From Roseibium aggregatum (lineage in GTDB: Bacteria; Pseudomonadota; Alphaproteobacteria; Rhizobiales; Stappiaceae): a stretch of DNA of 64,000 bases. The stretch lies in contig NZ_JAEKJZ010000001.1 in assembly GCF_017309185.1 (NCBI RefSeq), positions 1,302,001-1,366,000 of the forward strand. The letters run 5' to 3'. Positions 29,443-40,880 of the stretch are shown in pieces (positions within the stretch are counted from its first letter, which is position 1; each line of letters opens with the position of its first letter). The position numbers were made by a program, and so were the translations under genes. The notes beneath the pieces were generated by a model. That model saw only the letters and a program-made list of their open reading frames with translations. It was not told where the DNA came from and searched no databases.

Positions 29443-30762
29443 ATGGGATCGGTAATGAAGCTTCTATCCGGATCGTTCGACAATGTGACTGGCCTCGCCG
29501 GACGCGGGAGCCATGTGCTCAAGGGCCTCTGGGCTATCGGATTGGCCGTGCCGCTGCTGGCCGGCCCGGCTGCTTCCGCTCAAACCGCTCTGCAGTCCCT
29601 GCAGCAGAACCGCCAGAAGGTGGAATGGGCGGACAATTTCGACATCGCGACGGAAAACATCACGGAAGTAAACTCTTCCGCTCCGACGCTGTCGCCGGAG
29701 ACCGCCAACTATATCGCCGTCGCCATCGATCGCTATCAACGCATTGTTCAAGCGGGTGGCTGGGGGACCGTGACCGGCGGCGGCAAGGCGCTGCGGATCG
29801 GAGCCAAAGACCCCCGTGTCGTCGAATTGCGCCGGCGCCTGATTGCCTCCGGCGATCTGGAGCAGCAGGCCGGGCTTTCCAACACGTTCGATTCCTACGT
29901 CGATTCCGCCCTGCGCCGCTTCCAGCTCCGCCACGGGCTCATTCCTGACGGGGTGATGGGCGAATCGACCGTGCGGGCGCTCAATGTTTCCGCGCAAGTG
30001 CGTCTGAGCCAGCTTGAAACCAACCTGATCCGCATGCGCTCCATGTCCGGGTTCCTTGGGGACCGCTACGTCATGGTGAATATTCCGGCTGCGGAAATCG
30101 AGGCGGTCGAAAACGGCCGGGTCCGTTCGCGCCACACGGCCGTCGTCGGCAAGATCGACCGTCAGACGCCGATCCTGAACAGCAAGATCTACGAGCTGAA
30201 TTTCAATCCCTACTGGACGGTTCCGGTGTCCATCATCAGAAAGGATCTGATCCCGAAGATGAAGGAAGATCCGGAATACCTGGCCCGGAACAACATCCGT
30301 ATCTTCGACTGGCACGGCAACGAGCTGTCCTGGCAGCAGATCGACTGGAACACCGACGAGGCAACCCAGTACCGCTTCACACAGGACCCCGGCGCCGAGA
30401 ATTCACTCGGACAGGTGCGGATCAACTTCCACAACAAGCACCAAGTCTATATGCATGACACGCCGTCCAAGACCCTTTTCGGCGAGGACAAGCGTTTCCA
30501 CTCCTCCGGCTGCGTGCGCGTTCAGAACGTACGCGAACTGGTGACCTGGCTTTTGCAGTCCACAACGCCGGACTGGGACCGTGGCCGCGTCGATTCCGTT
30601 ATCCGGACCGGCGAGCGGGAAGACGTCAAACTCAAAAGCTCCATTCCGGTCTACTTCACCTATATCACGGCCTGGGCAAACGCGGATGGTGTGATCCATT
30701 TCCGCGAGGACATCTACGACCGGGACGATCTCTACGCCGCCGAAACGCAGGCGCGCCTCTGA
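29443..30762 (+). CDS. L,D-transpeptidase (YkuD) with peptidoglycan-binding domain, LdtP-like
   Basis: A 439-residue envelope enzyme that forms 3-3 crosslinks in peptidoglycan or attaches envelope proteins to it. It has an N-terminal membrane or signal segment (about 27-47), a peptidoglycan-binding 1 domain (about 118-175; DPRVVELRRRLIASGDL...FDSYVDSALRRFQLRHGLIPDGVMG) and a YkuD catalytic domain (about 205-375). Active-site residues are the histidine in YMHDTPSK and HSSGC (H353, C357). The position immediately after ldtR supports regulation by LdtR. Confidence 0.9.
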   Translation: MGSVMKLLSGSFDNVTGLAGRGSHVLKGLWAIGLAVPLLAGPAASAQTALQSLQQNRQKVEWADNFDIATENITEVNSSAPTLSPETANYIAVAIDRYQRIVQAGGWGTVTGGGKALRIGAKDPRVVELRRRLIASGDLEQQAGLSNTFDSYVDSALRRFQLRHGLIPDGVMGESTVRALNVSAQVRLSQLETNLIRMRSMSGFLGDRYVMVNIPAAEIEAVENGRVRSRHTAVVGKIDRQTPILNSKIYELNFNPYWTVPVSIIRKDLIPKMKEDPEYLARNNIRIFDWHGNELSWQQIDWNTDEATQYRFTQDPGAENSLGQVRINFHNKHQVYMHDTPSKTLFGEDKRFHSSGCVRVQNVRELVTWLLQSTTPDWDRGRVDSVIRTGEREDVKLKSSIPVYFTYITAWANADGVIHFREDIYDRDDLYAAETQARL

Positions 30763-30796
30763 GGCCCGGAAGGTCCGGAGCCCTTGCGACGTCTGG

Positions 30797-30825
30797 AAAC
30801 GCCGGTCTTGCGAAGGCCGGCGTTT
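30797..30825 (+). terminator. Terminator-like hairpin after the L,D-transpeptidase gene
   Basis: AAACGCCGG and CCGGCGTTT form a 9-bp stem with an 11-base loop, 35 bp after the stop codon, followed by CGTGTCTT. Confidence 0.55.
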
Positions 30826-30832
30826 CGTGTCT

Positions 30833-30940
30833 TCTAGAGCGTGTCGCGTTTAATTGGAAATATCTTGTATCGCTATTCGCGTTGAAATCTCTGATTTCAG
30901 ACAGCGAAAAGCGTTCCGATAAAACGAGATTTGCTCTAGA
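30833..30940. repeat. 108-bp palindromic dispersed repeat (copy A)
   Basis: Bounded by TCTAGAGC at 30833-30840 and its exact inverted repeat GCTCTAGA at 30933-30940. Inside, GAAATC-TCT-GATTTC forms a hairpin, and the left part (CGCGTTTAATTGGAA) is an imperfect inverted copy of the right part (TTCCGATAAAACGAGA). A diverged second copy lies at 48952-49050. It is intergenic and looks like a small non-autonomous mobile or REP-like element. Confidence 0.8.
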
Positions 30941-30964
30941 GACATTCTCTGACTTGGGAGACGC

Positions 30965-31195
30965 ATGATGAGTCGCGAGCCGCGGCCCGGTGAGATCTAT
31001 CTTGAATTCCGGCAGGTCGGACAGCAGGTCAAGGTCACCGCGATTGACGCCGCGACCGGGATCGAGGTCTCGACATTCGGCCCCGTTTCGGCGGCCGAGG
31101 AAGATCTGAAACGCCTGGCGGTTCGTAAGCTCAAGAGGCGAGTGGAGCAGGTGAGCGCCGCGTCCCGGTCACGACCCGACCCGACCCTGTACTGA
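30965..31195 (+). CDS. Small conserved alphaproteobacterial protein (DUF6898-like)
   Basis: A 76-residue protein: GEIYLEFRQVGQQVKVTAIDAATGIEVSTFGPVSAAEEDLKRLAVRKL. This resembles a short uncharacterised family (I recall it as DUF6898) found near housekeeping genes in alphaproteobacteria. The N-terminal half looks like a small beta-sheet and the end is helical and basic. GGGAG lies 5 bp before the ATG, supporting translation. It precedes glyA by about 200 bp. Confidence 0.7.
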   Translation: MMSREPRPGEIYLEFRQVGQQVKVTAIDAATGIEVSTFGPVSAAEEDLKRLAVRKLKRRVEQVSAASRSRPDPTLY

Positions 31196-31393
31196 TCCGG
31201 GTGCGTGACGGCGGCAAGACGGTTGGCTGCGAAGCGGCGGAATACCGGTGTCGTTTTCCAATCGTGCCGGGTCGCTCCAGCCCTTGGTTCTTCGGGGGCG
31301 CTGTGCTAATTCCTCGCCTCGAGTTGGAACGACAGCGAAACAGCGTGAGCGTATCTTGCCTACGTTACACGCCCAAAATACAAGGATGGCGCG

Positions 31394-32701
<1,308 letters not shown>

Positions 32702-32733
32702 CACAGCCGGCTCGCTCAGGAGCTTTAAAAACC

Positions 32734-33210
32734 ATGAGATGTCCGTTTTGCGGGGGCGATGAGACCCAGGTCAAGGATTCCCGCCCCACCGAGGACAACA
32801 CCGCCATTCGCCGCCGCAGGGTCTGCAATACTTGCGGCGGCCGTTTCACGACATTCGAGCGCGTGCAGCTGCGCGAGCTGATGGTGCTCAAGCGCTCCGG
32901 GCGCCGCGTTCCCTTCGATCGCGAAAAGCTGATGCGCTCGGTGCAGATCGCCGTGCGCAAGCGACCGGTCGATCCGGAGCGGATCGAACGCATGGTCAGC
33001 GGCATTGTCCGACAGCTCGAAAGTTCCGGCGAAAGCGAAATCACCGCGGAGACCATCGGCAATCACGTCATGGAGGGGCTGAAGGGCATCGACGATGTGG
33101 CTTATGTCCGTTTCGCCTCCGTCTACAAGAATTTCCGTGAAGCCAAGGACTTTGAAGCGCTTCTGGACGAGCTGAGCGACTCCGAAGCGCAATCCTTGAA
33201 AGACACCTGA
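32734..33210 (+). CDS. nrdR: Transcriptional repressor NrdR
   Basis: NrdR represses ribonucleotide reductase genes when dATP/ATP binding favours the repressing form. The 158-residue protein has the zinc ribbon (CPFC at residues 3-6 and CNTC at about 31-34) and the ATP-cone (about 49-139), with [20 protein letters not shown]. The length is normal. It lies between glyA and ribD, the usual alphaproteobacterial position. Confidence 0.96.
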   Translation: MRCPFCGGDETQVKDSRPTEDNTAIRRRRVCNTCGGRFTTFERVQLRELMVLKRSGRRVPFDREKLMRSVQIAVRKRPVDPERIERMVSGIVRQLESSGESEITAETIGNHVMEGLKGIDDVAYVRFASVYKNFREAKDFEALLDELSDSEAQSLKDT

Positions 33211-33229
33211 TTTCATTACGACCGGTTTC

Positions 33230-34354
33230 ATGTCTTCCATTTCCCAACTCGATCAGCGCTTCATGGCGGCCGCCGAACGTCTCGCCCGGCGCGGACTGGG
33301 GCGTGTCTGGCCCAATCCTTCCGTTGCTGCCCTGATCGTCCGCGACGACGGGGAGGGCCCCGTTCTTGTGGGTCGTGGCGTCACCTCACGGCCGGGTTTG
33401 GCCCACGCGGAAGTGAACGCGCTTGCCCAGGCAGGCGAGAAGGCGGAAGGCGCCACCTGTTACGTCACCCTGGAACCCTGTTCCCACTACGGGCGGACAC
33501 CGCCGTGCTCGCTGGCCTTGATAAATGCCGGGGTGAAACGGGTCGTGATCGGCATGCTCGATCCAAATCCGCGCGTCGCCGGCCGGGGCGTCAAGATGCT
33601 TGAAGACGCAGGGATTGAGGTCGTGGTCGGGCTGCGCGAGAAGGCAATGAAGGTGCTTTACCACGGCTTCATGCTGCGTCAGCTCAAGCAGCGGCCGCAT
33701 GTGTTCCTGAAGCTGGCGGTCTCCCGGGACGGCTTTATCGGTCGCTCGGGTGAGGGGCAGATCAAGATTTCCGGCCCGATGTCCATGCGCAAGGTGCATG
33801 GTTTCCGCGCCGAATACGACGCGATCATGGTCGGCTCGGGCACGGCCCTTGCGGATGACCCGCAATTGACCTGTCGCCTCCCGGGACTTGCCGATCGCTC
33901 GCCGGTGCGCGTGATCGTTGACCGCTGCGCCCGACTCTCTCTGGAATCCCATCTTGTGCGCACCTGTGCGGAGGTTCCTGTCTGGCTTATTTGCGGCAGC
34001 GATGCCGACCCGGACAAGATCGAGAGGCTCGCCTCCGCCGGCGTCAACGTGATCCGGGTTCCGGCCGAGGCGGACTGCATCAAGCCTTCGGTTCTCTTGA
34101 GCGCGCTTGCGACACGTGGCGTCACGCGACTGATGCTGGAAGGCGGGTCGCGCATGGCGGCGTCTTTCCTAGAGGCGGATCTCGTCGACGATCTGTGTGT
34201 CGTCACGGGCAATGTCGAGATTGGTCAGGGCGGTATTCCCGCTTTGCGCGGGACCGCTCTTGCGGATGTCGTCCGAGACCCCAAATTCGAGCGTGTCGCT
34301 GCCGGCCGGTTCGGCGAGGACCTTTATACTTATCTCAGACGGCGCGAGGCCTGA
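33230..34354 (+). CDS. ribD: Bifunctional riboflavin biosynthesis deaminase/reductase
   Basis: Catalyses deamination and then side-chain reduction of the pyrimidine intermediate in riboflavin synthesis. The N-terminal deaminase (about 1-145) has the zinc motif HAEVNAL and VTLEPCSHYGRTPPC; the C-terminal reductase (about 155-370) contains KLAVSRDGFIG and LMLEGGSRMAASFLE. The 374 residues are full length. Its stop at 34354 is followed by one base and then the ribE start codon, so translational coupling is likely. Confidence 0.95.
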   Translation: MSSISQLDQRFMAAAERLARRGLGRVWPNPSVAALIVRDDGEGPVLVGRGVTSRPGLAHAEVNALAQAGEKAEGATCYVTLEPCSHYGRTPPCSLALINAGVKRVVIGMLDPNPRVAGRGVKMLEDAGIEVVVGLREKAMKVLYHGFMLRQLKQRPHVFLKLAVSRDGFIGRSGEGQIKISGPMSMRKVHGFRAEYDAIMVGSGTALADDPQLTCRLPGLADRSPVRVIVDRCARLSLESHLVRTCAEVPVWLICGSDADPDKIERLASAGVNVIRVPAEADCIKPSVLLSALATRGVTRLMLEGGSRMAASFLEADLVDDLCVVTGNVEIGQGGIPALRGTALADVVRDPKFERVAAGRFGEDLYTYLRRREA

Positions 34355-34355
34355 C

Positions 34356-34967
34356 ATGTTTACCGGTATTGTGACCGACCTTGGCGAAATCCTCTCGATC
34401 GAAGATATTCCGGCGGGTAGAAGGACGCGCATCCGCACGGCCTATGATACGGACACCTTCGACATCGGCGCGTCGATTGCGTGCGCGGGGGTTTGTCACA
34501 CGGTCACCGCGAAGGCCAACAGCTCCAACGGCAACTGGTTTGAAGTGGAGTCGGCCGCCGAGACACTTGCGCTGACGACGGTGTCCGCCTGGAAGGTTGC
34601 CCAGAAGCTCAACCTGGAGCGTTCGCTCACCATGGGGGCGGAACTGGGCGGACACCTGGTGCTTGGACATGTCGACGGTGTCGCAACAGTGGTTAAACGG
34701 GAAGATCATCCCGACAGCGTCTACTTTCAGTTCGAGGCTCCGGAGGAATTCGCTCCGTTCATCGCTAAAAAAGGCTCTGCCGCGCTCGACGGCACATCCC
34801 TGACGGTCAACGAAGTGGACGGTTGCCTGTTTTCGGTGTTCTTGATCCCGCATACGCTCGAGGTGACCACATGGTCGGAGCGCCGGGAGGGCGACAGGAT
34901 CAACCTGGAAGTGGACATGATGGCCCGCTACGCCGCGCGGCTTGCGGAATTCTCCAAGACCGGGTAG
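34356..34967 (+). CDS. ribE: Riboflavin synthase, alpha subunit
   Basis: Dismutates two 6,7-dimethyl-8-ribityllumazine molecules to riboflavin. The 203-residue protein starts MFTGIVTDLGEI, the universal start of this family, and contains the two lumazine-binding repeats: SIACAGVCHTVTA with GGHLVLGHVDGV, and GTSLTVNEVDGCLFSVFLIPHTLE. The upstream frame is open to 34197 within ribD but is not family-like. No FMN riboswitch is visible in front of the rib genes. Confidence 0.96.
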   Translation: MFTGIVTDLGEILSIEDIPAGRRTRIRTAYDTDTFDIGASIACAGVCHTVTAKANSSNGNWFEVESAAETLALTTVSAWKVAQKLNLERSLTMGAELGGHLVLGHVDGVATVVKREDHPDSVYFQFEAPEEFAPFIAKKGSAALDGTSLTVNEVDGCLFSVFLIPHTLEVTTWSERREGDRINLEVDMMARYAARLAEFSKTG

Positions 34968-35122
34968 GGGACGCACGACCTCTCAAAAAGAGCTGCTGTC
35001 CCGGATCGTGACTATCCGGAAGCCAATTTACCGATCGGGTCGTGACGGTCCGCCCGAATGAGACTGGACAAACCGGGGCAGACATGGTTCCTGTCGCGGC
35101 CTTATCAAGGATGGAATGACTC

Positions 35123-35572
35123 ATGAGCGCTGCACCCAGACTTCTGATCATCGAGGCCCGATTCTACCAGGATTTGGCGGATGCGCTGGCCGAGGGCGCG
35201 ATCGGGGCTCTTGAAAAGGCCGGTGCGACCTACGACCGGATTGCCGTACCGGGCGTCCTTGAAATACCGGCCGCATTGTCAATGGCATTGACCGCCATGG
35301 AAAACGAGGGTGTTCTTTATGACGGCTTCGTGCTGCTTGGAACCGTGATCCGCGGTGAGACGTCCCACTACGACACGGTGGCCAACGAGTCCAACCGGGT
35401 TATCATGGATCTGATCGTCGATGCGGATCTCGCCGTCGGAAATGGTATCCTGACGGTTGAAAACAGCGACCAGGCATGGGCCCGCGCGAAGGTGGACGAA
35501 AAAGACAAGGGTGGAGCGGCGGCCCAGGCGGCCCTCGACATGATCGCCCTGCGTGAACGCCTCGGAGTATAA
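35123..35572 (+). CDS. ribH: 6,7-dimethyl-8-ribityllumazine synthase
   Basis: Condenses the ribityl-pyrimidine with dihydroxybutanone phosphate to form lumazine. The 149-residue protein has [35 protein letters not shown] (catalytic histidine) and [17 protein letters not shown], as in the icosahedral family. It begins 155 bp after ribE; GGA precedes the ATG. nusB follows after 5 bp. Confidence 0.96.
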   Translation: MSAAPRLLIIEARFYQDLADALAEGAIGALEKAGATYDRIAVPGVLEIPAALSMALTAMENEGVLYDGFVLLGTVIRGETSHYDTVANESNRVIMDLIVDADLAVGNGILTVENSDQAWARAKVDEKDKGGAAAQAALDMIALRERLGV

Positions 35573-35577
35573 GAAAA

Positions 35578-36099
35578 ATGACCGGAAAGGCCGACCCGGA
35601 AAAACCGGCTGCAAAAACTGTGCGTCCTGCGAACAAGCGCGGCGTGGCCCGTCTCGCCGCTGTGCAGGCCCTTTATCAGATGGACGTGGGTGGCGCTCCG
35701 CTTGCCAGCGTCATCAGCGAATTCACCGCCTTCCGCCTCGGCAAGGAGATCGACGGCGCCCAGTACCGGGATGCCGATGAACAATGGTTCAAGCAGATCG
35801 TCGCCGGCGTGGTCGAGGACCAGAAGTTCCTGGACCCGTTTATTCATACGGCCTTGACGGAAGACTGGCCGCTGAAGCGTATCGACAGTCTGTTGCGCGC
35901 GATTTTGAGGTCGGGCTCTTTTGAACTCCTGCGCCGCAAGGACGTGCCGCCCAAGGTGATCATCTCCGAGTATATCGATGTCGCCAAGGCCTTTTTCGAG
36001 GATGACGAACCGGGGCTTGTCAACGGTGTTCTCGATCGTCTGGCTCATGAATTGCGCGACGCGGAACTCGACGCCAAGAAGGCGGACGGCGCCTCCTGA
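35578..36099 (+). CDS. nusB: Transcription antitermination factor NusB
   Basis: NusB with NusE binds boxA RNA to permit antitermination of rRNA operons. The 173-residue protein has [17 protein letters not shown] at the start and [21 protein letters not shown] and [30 protein letters not shown] at the C-terminus, typical of the family. A Lys/Ala-rich extension of about 20 residues at the N-terminus is slightly longer than usual. It is cotranscribed with ribH and thiL (2-bp gap). Confidence 0.95.
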   Translation: MTGKADPEKPAAKTVRPANKRGVARLAAVQALYQMDVGGAPLASVISEFTAFRLGKEIDGAQYRDADEQWFKQIVAGVVEDQKFLDPFIHTALTEDWPLKRIDSLLRAILRSGSFELLRRKDVPPKVIISEYIDVAKAFFEDDEPGLVNGVLDRLAHELRDAELDAKKADGAS

Positions 36100-36101
36100 T
36101 C

Positions 36102-37100
36102 ATGGACGGGGACCGGCCGGGCGAATTTGAACTCATCAAGCGTTATTTCGCGCCTCTGGCGAACGATCCCGGAAGCCTGGGGCTGGCCGACGACGCCGCG
36201 GTCCTGAAACCGTCCACCGGCTGCGATCTTGTCCTGACAAAGGACATGCTTGCCGCGGACGTTCATTTTTTCGCCGACGACGCCCCGGAAGCGATTGCCG
36301 CCAAGGCACTCAGGGTGAACCTGTCGGATCTCGCCGCGAAAGGAGCCCGGCCGCTTGGTTATCTTATGGGACTGGCGCTTCCGAAAGACTGGACGGCGAA
36401 ATGGCTGCAGCGGTTTTCCAACGGCTTGTCCGCCGACCAGGCCGCCTATGATGTGCAGCTCCTGGGCGGCGATACGATAAGATCCGCCAATGGCCTGCAG
36501 GTATCGATTACCGCGATTGGAGAGGTTCCGGCAGGGCGGGCGGTTCGGCGCGCCGGAGCAAGACCCGGTGACGCGATCTTCGTCTCCGGAACGATCGGGG
36601 ATGCCGCCGCCGGACTGAAGGCGCGTCTCGCTCCCGCCTTTTGTGGTGAGCACGGTCTCACTCGACAGGAGGAAGCGCATATTCTCAACCGTTACCTTCT
36701 GCCGCGTCCGCGAACCGGCCTGGCGGCGCTCCTGCCCGAGTTTGCATCCGCCGCGATGGACATATCGGACGGGCTGGTCGCCGATGGCGCTCATCTGGCC
36801 GGAGCGTCCGGTGTCGATTTGCGGATCGACCTGTCGCGAATACCCTTGTCGTCCGCCTTGAAGCGGATCAGGGCCCGAACGCCCGATGAGTTTATCGACT
36901 GTGTGAACGGCGGCGACGATTTCGAGATCCTGGCCTGCGTTCCGGAGACGGACGCGGAGACCTTTTCCGCGAAAGCCTCTTCCCGCGATTGTCCGGTTAC
37001 GCGGATAGGCATGGTCGAGGCCGGTGGCGGCGAAATCCGGATACATGATAACGGGCAGCCTGTGAGCCTTGCGGTCAGGAGCGGCTTCCGGCATTTTTGA
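36102..37100 (+). CDS. thiL: Thiamine-monophosphate kinase
   Basis: Phosphorylates thiamine monophosphate to the active cofactor thiamine diphosphate. The 332-residue protein is a PurM/AIRS-family kinase; ADDAAVL, TKDMLAADVHFFADD, ALRVNLSDLAAKGARP and GGDTIRS are the conserved ATP/Mg sites, and the C-terminal MDISDGLVADGAHLAGASGV is present. It follows nusB after 2 bp. No thiamine riboswitch is seen nearby. Confidence 0.95.
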   Translation: MDGDRPGEFELIKRYFAPLANDPGSLGLADDAAVLKPSTGCDLVLTKDMLAADVHFFADDAPEAIAAKALRVNLSDLAAKGARPLGYLMGLALPKDWTAKWLQRFSNGLSADQAAYDVQLLGGDTIRSANGLQVSITAIGEVPAGRAVRRAGARPGDAIFVSGTIGDAAAGLKARLAPAFCGEHGLTRQEEAHILNRYLLPRPRTGLAALLPEFASAAMDISDGLVADGAHLAGASGVDLRIDLSRIPLSSALKRIRARTPDEFIDCVNGGDDFEILACVPETDAETFSAKASSRDCPVTRIGMVEAGGGEIRIHDNGQPVSLAVRSGFRHF

Positions 37101-37253
37101 ACGCCCTTGAAGTCCGGCCTCAAACGGTGTGGCGTCTCGCCCCTTTGTCACGCCTGTCCAGCATGATAGCAGTTGAAGCAGGCTTCAAGTCACTGCCCCA
37201 GGGCCTCTTCCTGCGGACGAACCCGCTCGTCCGAACCCCTAGAGAAATGTCCC

Positions 37254-38474
37254 ATGACTGAAAACGTTCAATCATTCGTCGACGACCGTCTTGCCAAGCG
37301 CAATGCGGTGTTGCTGGCTCTGGCCCAGGCCCTCGGAGGCGCTTCGGCCTCCATCGTCATCGCGACCGGACCGCTGGTTGGGTACATGATGCTGGAAGCG
37401 GACAAGTCTCTCGCGACCTTGCCGGTCTCGACCATGGTTCTGGGCACGGCCTTCGGGACGATTCCCGCCGGCATGATCATGCGCCGTTTCGGACGGAGAG
37501 TGGGGTTCATGGGGGCCGCGCTCGTGGCGGTGTTCGCCGGCCTTCTGGCGTCGTTTTCCGTTTTCCAGGATCAGTTCTATTTGTTTGCACTGGCATGCTG
37601 CCTCAGCGGTCTGGCGGGCGCCTTTGTTCAGCAGTACCGGTTCGCCGCCGCCGACACGGCAAGCAACGCCTTCAAGTCCAAGGCGATCTCATGGGTCCTC
37701 GCGGGCGGTGTTCTGGCGGGGGTCGTCGGTCCGCAGGCCGTGATTCTGACGAAGGATCTCTTCGACCCGATCCTTTTTGCCGGAACCTATCTGGCACAGG
37801 CCGGACTGGCACTGATCGCGTTCGTTCTCGTCGCCTTCATAAGGATCCCGAGGCCGCCCCGGATCAGCCATGCCCAGGCCGGCGGGCGGCCGCTTGGCCA
37901 GATCATGTCCCAGCCCCGCTTTCTCGTGGCGGTTGCCTGCGGCATCTGTTCCTACGCCTTGATGAGCCTCGTCATGACCGCGACGCCGCTCGCCATGATT
38001 GCCTGCGGGTTGTCGGAAACCGATGCCGCGCTCGGTATTCAGTGGCACGTCCTGGCCATGTTCGGTCCAAGCTTCTTTACGGGAAACCTGATCGGGCGTT
38101 TCGGCAAGGAACGGATTGTCTCGGTCGGGTTGGCGCTCCTGGCCGCCTGTTCGGTCGTTGCTCTGATGGGCGTGGAGCTGACCCACTTCTGGACGGCTCT
38201 GGTTCTGCTCGGCCTCGGCTGGAATTTCGGCTTCATCGGTGCCACGGCGATGCTGACCGACACCTACCGGCCCGAAGAGCGCAACCTGGTCCAGGCGGTC
38301 AACGATTTTCTCGTGTTCGGGTTCGTGGCGGCAGCCTCGTTCTCTTCCGGTGCGCTTCTCAACTTTTTCGGGTGGGATACCGTGAATATGCTGGTGTTCC
38401 CGTTCGTGGTCTTGTGCCTCGCTCTGATCGGCTGGCTTGTGCTGGCGGAAAGAAAAGCAGTTACAACCGTTTAA
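37254..38474 (+). CDS. Major facilitator superfamily transporter
   Basis: A 406-residue protein with twelve predicted membrane segments and a MFS loop-2-type motif near residue 78 (MIMRRFGRRVGFMGAA, resembling G-X-X-D-R-X-G-R-R). Substrates cannot be inferred. The ATG at 37254 begins the conserved part; 27 further upstream codons are open but unlike the family. It stands between thiL and hppA, about 150 bp after thiL. Confidence 0.82.
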   Translation: MTENVQSFVDDRLAKRNAVLLALAQALGGASASIVIATGPLVGYMMLEADKSLATLPVSTMVLGTAFGTIPAGMIMRRFGRRVGFMGAALVAVFAGLLASFSVFQDQFYLFALACCLSGLAGAFVQQYRFAAADTASNAFKSKAISWVLAGGVLAGVVGPQAVILTKDLFDPILFAGTYLAQAGLALIAFVLVAFIRIPRPPRISHAQAGGRPLGQIMSQPRFLVAVACGICSYALMSLVMTATPLAMIACGLSETDAALGIQWHVLAMFGPSFFTGNLIGRFGKERIVSVGLALLAACSVVALMGVELTHFWTALVLLGLGWNFGFIGATAMLTDTYRPEERNLVQAVNDFLVFGFVAAASFSSGALLNFFGWDTVNMLVFPFVVLCLALIGWLVLAERKAVTTV

Positions 38475-38569
38475 AAGCGGCAGGATATTTATTTCGTAGG
38501 CGCAGCAAATATACCGCACCGCACCAAAAAATAACGTAGCGGAAACTTCGAATTAAACAATGTGAGAGC

Positions 38570-38598
38570 TTGACGAGGCGCGCGCCTTTGCTGCTATC
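38570..38598 (+). promoter_or_regulatory. Predicted promoter of hppA
   Basis: TTGACG (38570-38575) and GCTATC (38593-38598) lie 17 bp apart, about 95 bp before the pyrophosphatase start. The preceding CTTGAC matches the preferred alphaproteobacterial -35. It is a motif match only. Confidence 0.5.
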
Positions 38599-38690
38599 GT
38601 GAGCACGTTTTCACGCTGCGGGTCCTGTTCAGGCCGTAGCCGGTGGCAAAAGTACAACAAAATCAAGCCGCCGTAGTTTTGGGAGGTAGC

Positions 38691-40829
38691 ATGATCGAGT
38701 TAGTCGTCATCATCGTTTGTGGCCTTTTGTCCATCGCTTACGGCGCCTGGGCAATCCAGTCCGTCATGGCGGCGGATGCGGGCAACGCCAGGATGCAGGA
38801 AATCGCCGGGGCAATTCAGGAAGGGGCAAGCGCCTATCTCAACCGGCAGTACACGACCATTGCGGTGGTTGGAGCCGTCGTTTTCGTTCTCGCATGGATT
38901 TTACTCTCCGGGACCGCCGCGATCGGCTTCGCGATCGGTGCGGTGCTCTCCGGAACCGCCGGCTATATCGGCATGATGGTATCGGTGCGTGCGAATGTGC
39001 GCACCGCTCAGGCGGCCAGTCAGAGCCTTGGAGCCGGATTGGAGATCGCGTTCAAGTCCGGTGCCGTCACCGGTCTTCTGGTTGCCGGACTGGCGCTTCT
39101 CGGCGTTGCCGTCTATTACGCCATCCTGACCGGCGCCATGGGCTACGGCTCGACCGACCGGACCGTGATCGACGCGCTGGTCGCTCTCGGCTTCGGCGCG
39201 TCGCTGATCTCGATCTTTGCCCGTCTCGGTGGCGGGATCTTCACCAAGGGGGCGGATGTCGGCGGCGACCTTGTCGGCAAGGTTGAGGCCGGTATCCCGG
39301 AAGACGATCCGCGCAACCCGGCAACGATTGCCGATAACGTCGGCGACAATGTCGGCGACTGTGCGGGCATGGCCGCCGACCTGTTCGAGACCTACGCCGT
39401 GACCGTGGTCGCAACAATGGTTCTGGCCTCGATCTTCTTCACCGGAGCTCAGGCGGTCGAGCTGATGGTGTTGCCGCTTCTGATCGGCGCGAGCTGTGTC
39501 GTGACCTCCATCATCGGGACCTTTTTCGTCAAGCTCGGCGAAAGCAATTCGATCATGGGAGCGCTTTACAAGGGCTTCATCGCGACCGCGGTGCTGTCTG
39601 CCGTCGCGCTTGGCATCATCATATTTCTCTGGATTGGAGGATCGACGGAATACACCACCTCGGGCGGGGTGACCTTCAACGGCTTTGACCTGTTTGTGTG
39701 CGGTCTTGTGGGGCTGGTCGTGACCGGTCTGATCATCTGGGTCACCGAGTATTATACCGGCACCGACTACCGGCCGGTCCGCTCGATTGCCCAGGCGTCG
39801 GTCACCGGGCACGGGACCAACGTGATCCAGGGGCTGGCCGTGTCGCTGGAGGCAACGGCCCTGCCGGCGATCATCATCATCGCCGGTATCCTGGTCACCT
39901 ACAGTTTCGCGGGGCTCTTCGGTATCGCGATCGCGGTGACCACCATGCTGGCGCTCGCCGGAATGGTGGTGGCGCTGGACGCCTTCGGGCCGGTCACCGA
40001 CAACGCCGGCGGCATCGCGGAAATGGCGGACCTGCCGGCTGAAGTGCGCACCACCACGGACGCCCTCGACGCTGTCGGAAACACCACCAAGGCCGTGACC
40101 AAGGGCTATGCCATCGGATCGGCGGGCCTCGGGGCCCTGGTGCTCTTCGCTGCCTACACGGAGGATTTGAAATATTTCTCCAGCACGGCCGAGGAAGGGT
40201 CGATCTTCCACGGGATCGATGTCGGCACGCTGTTCTCGCTGTCCAACCCTTATGTCGTCGCCGGTCTCCTGTTCGGCGGGTTGCTGCCTTATCTCTTCGG
40301 CGGCATCTCCATGACGGCTGTCGGCCGCGCGGCCGGGTCGGTCGTCGAAGAAGTCCGCCGCCAGTTCAAGGAAAAGCCGGGCATCATGGAAGGCATGGAA
40401 AAACCGGACTACGGCCGGGCCGTGGACATGCTGACCAAGGCCGCGATCAAGGAGATGGTCATTCCCTCGCTTCTGCCGGTTCTGTCGCCGATCGTCGTCT
40501 TCTTCGTGGTTCGCGCGGTCGCGACGCCGGCGGATGCGTTCGCGGCGCTCGGGGCGATGCTTCTCGGGGTGATCGTGACCGGCCTCTTTGTGGCGATCTC
40601 CATGACCGCCGGCGGTGGTGCCTGGGACAACGCCAAGAAGTCGTTCGAGGACGGCTTTACCGACAAGGACGGGGTGACCCACCAGAAGGGCGGGGACGCT
40701 CACAAAGCGTCGGTGACCGGCGACACGGTCGGCGATCCTTACAAGGACACCGCGGGACCCGCCGTGAACCCGATGATCAAGATCACCAACATCGTGGCAC
40801 TGCTGCTGCTGGCGATCATGGCGCACTGA
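38691..40829 (+). CDS. hppA: K+-independent proton-translocating pyrophosphatase
   Basis: A membrane pyrophosphatase that couples hydrolysis of PPi to proton pumping. The 712-residue protein has about 15-16 membrane segments, the substrate-binding [35 protein letters not shown] region, and GNTTKAV with K467 where K+-dependent enzymes have Ala, so it should be K+-independent. GGGAGG lies just before ATG 38691; an upstream GTG at 38643 would add 16 residues. It ends in a strong terminator and is probably monocistronic. Confidence 0.95.
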   Translation: MIELVVIIVCGLLSIAYGAWAIQSVMAADAGNARMQEIAGAIQEGASAYLNRQYTTIAVVGAVVFVLAWILLSGTAAIGFAIGAVLSGTAGYIGMMVSVRANVRTAQAASQSLGAGLEIAFKSGAVTGLLVAGLALLGVAVYYAILTGAMGYGSTDRTVIDALVALGFGASLISIFARLGGGIFTKGADVGGDLVGKVEAGIPEDDPRNPATIADNVGDNVGDCAGMAADLFETYAVTVVATMVLASIFFTGAQAVELMVLPLLIGASCVVTSIIGTFFVKLGESNSIMGALYKGFIATAVLSAVALGIIIFLWIGGSTEYTTSGGVTFNGFDLFVCGLVGLVVTGLIIWVTEYYTGTDYRPVRSIAQASVTGHGTNVIQGLAVSLEATALPAIIIIAGILVTYSFAGLFGIAIAVTTMLALAGMVVALDAFGPVTDNAGGIAEMADLPAEVRTTTDALDAVGNTTKAVTKGYAIGSAGLGALVLFAAYTEDLKYFSSTAEEGSIFHGIDVGTLFSLSNPYVVAGLLFGGLLPYLFGGISMTAVGRAAGSVVEEVRRQFKEKPGIMEGMEKPDYGRAVDMLTKAAIKEMVIPSLLPVLSPIVVFFVVRAVATPADAFAALGAMLLGVIVTGLFVAISMTAGGGAWDNAKKSFEDGFTDKDGVTHQKGGDAHKASVTGDTVGDPYKDTAGPAVNPMIKITNIVALLLLAIMAH

Positions 40830-40852
40830 CACCTGGACAGGTGTCCAAAAGG

Positions 40853-40880
40853 AAAAGCCCCGGAGCGCTCCGGGGCTTTT
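40853..40880. terminator. Strong intrinsic terminator after hppA
   Basis: AAAAGCCCCGGAGC and GCTCCGGGGCTTTT are exact inverted repeats, giving a 28-base perfect palindrome with T-run on the plus strand. It lies between convergent hppA and omlA and can serve both. Confidence 0.9.

Noticed and set aside
34968..35122. Possible FMN riboswitch before ribH
   Set aside because: The conserved FMN-aptamer core (such as AGGGCGGGG-type stretch) is absent in the gap and also upstream of ribD.
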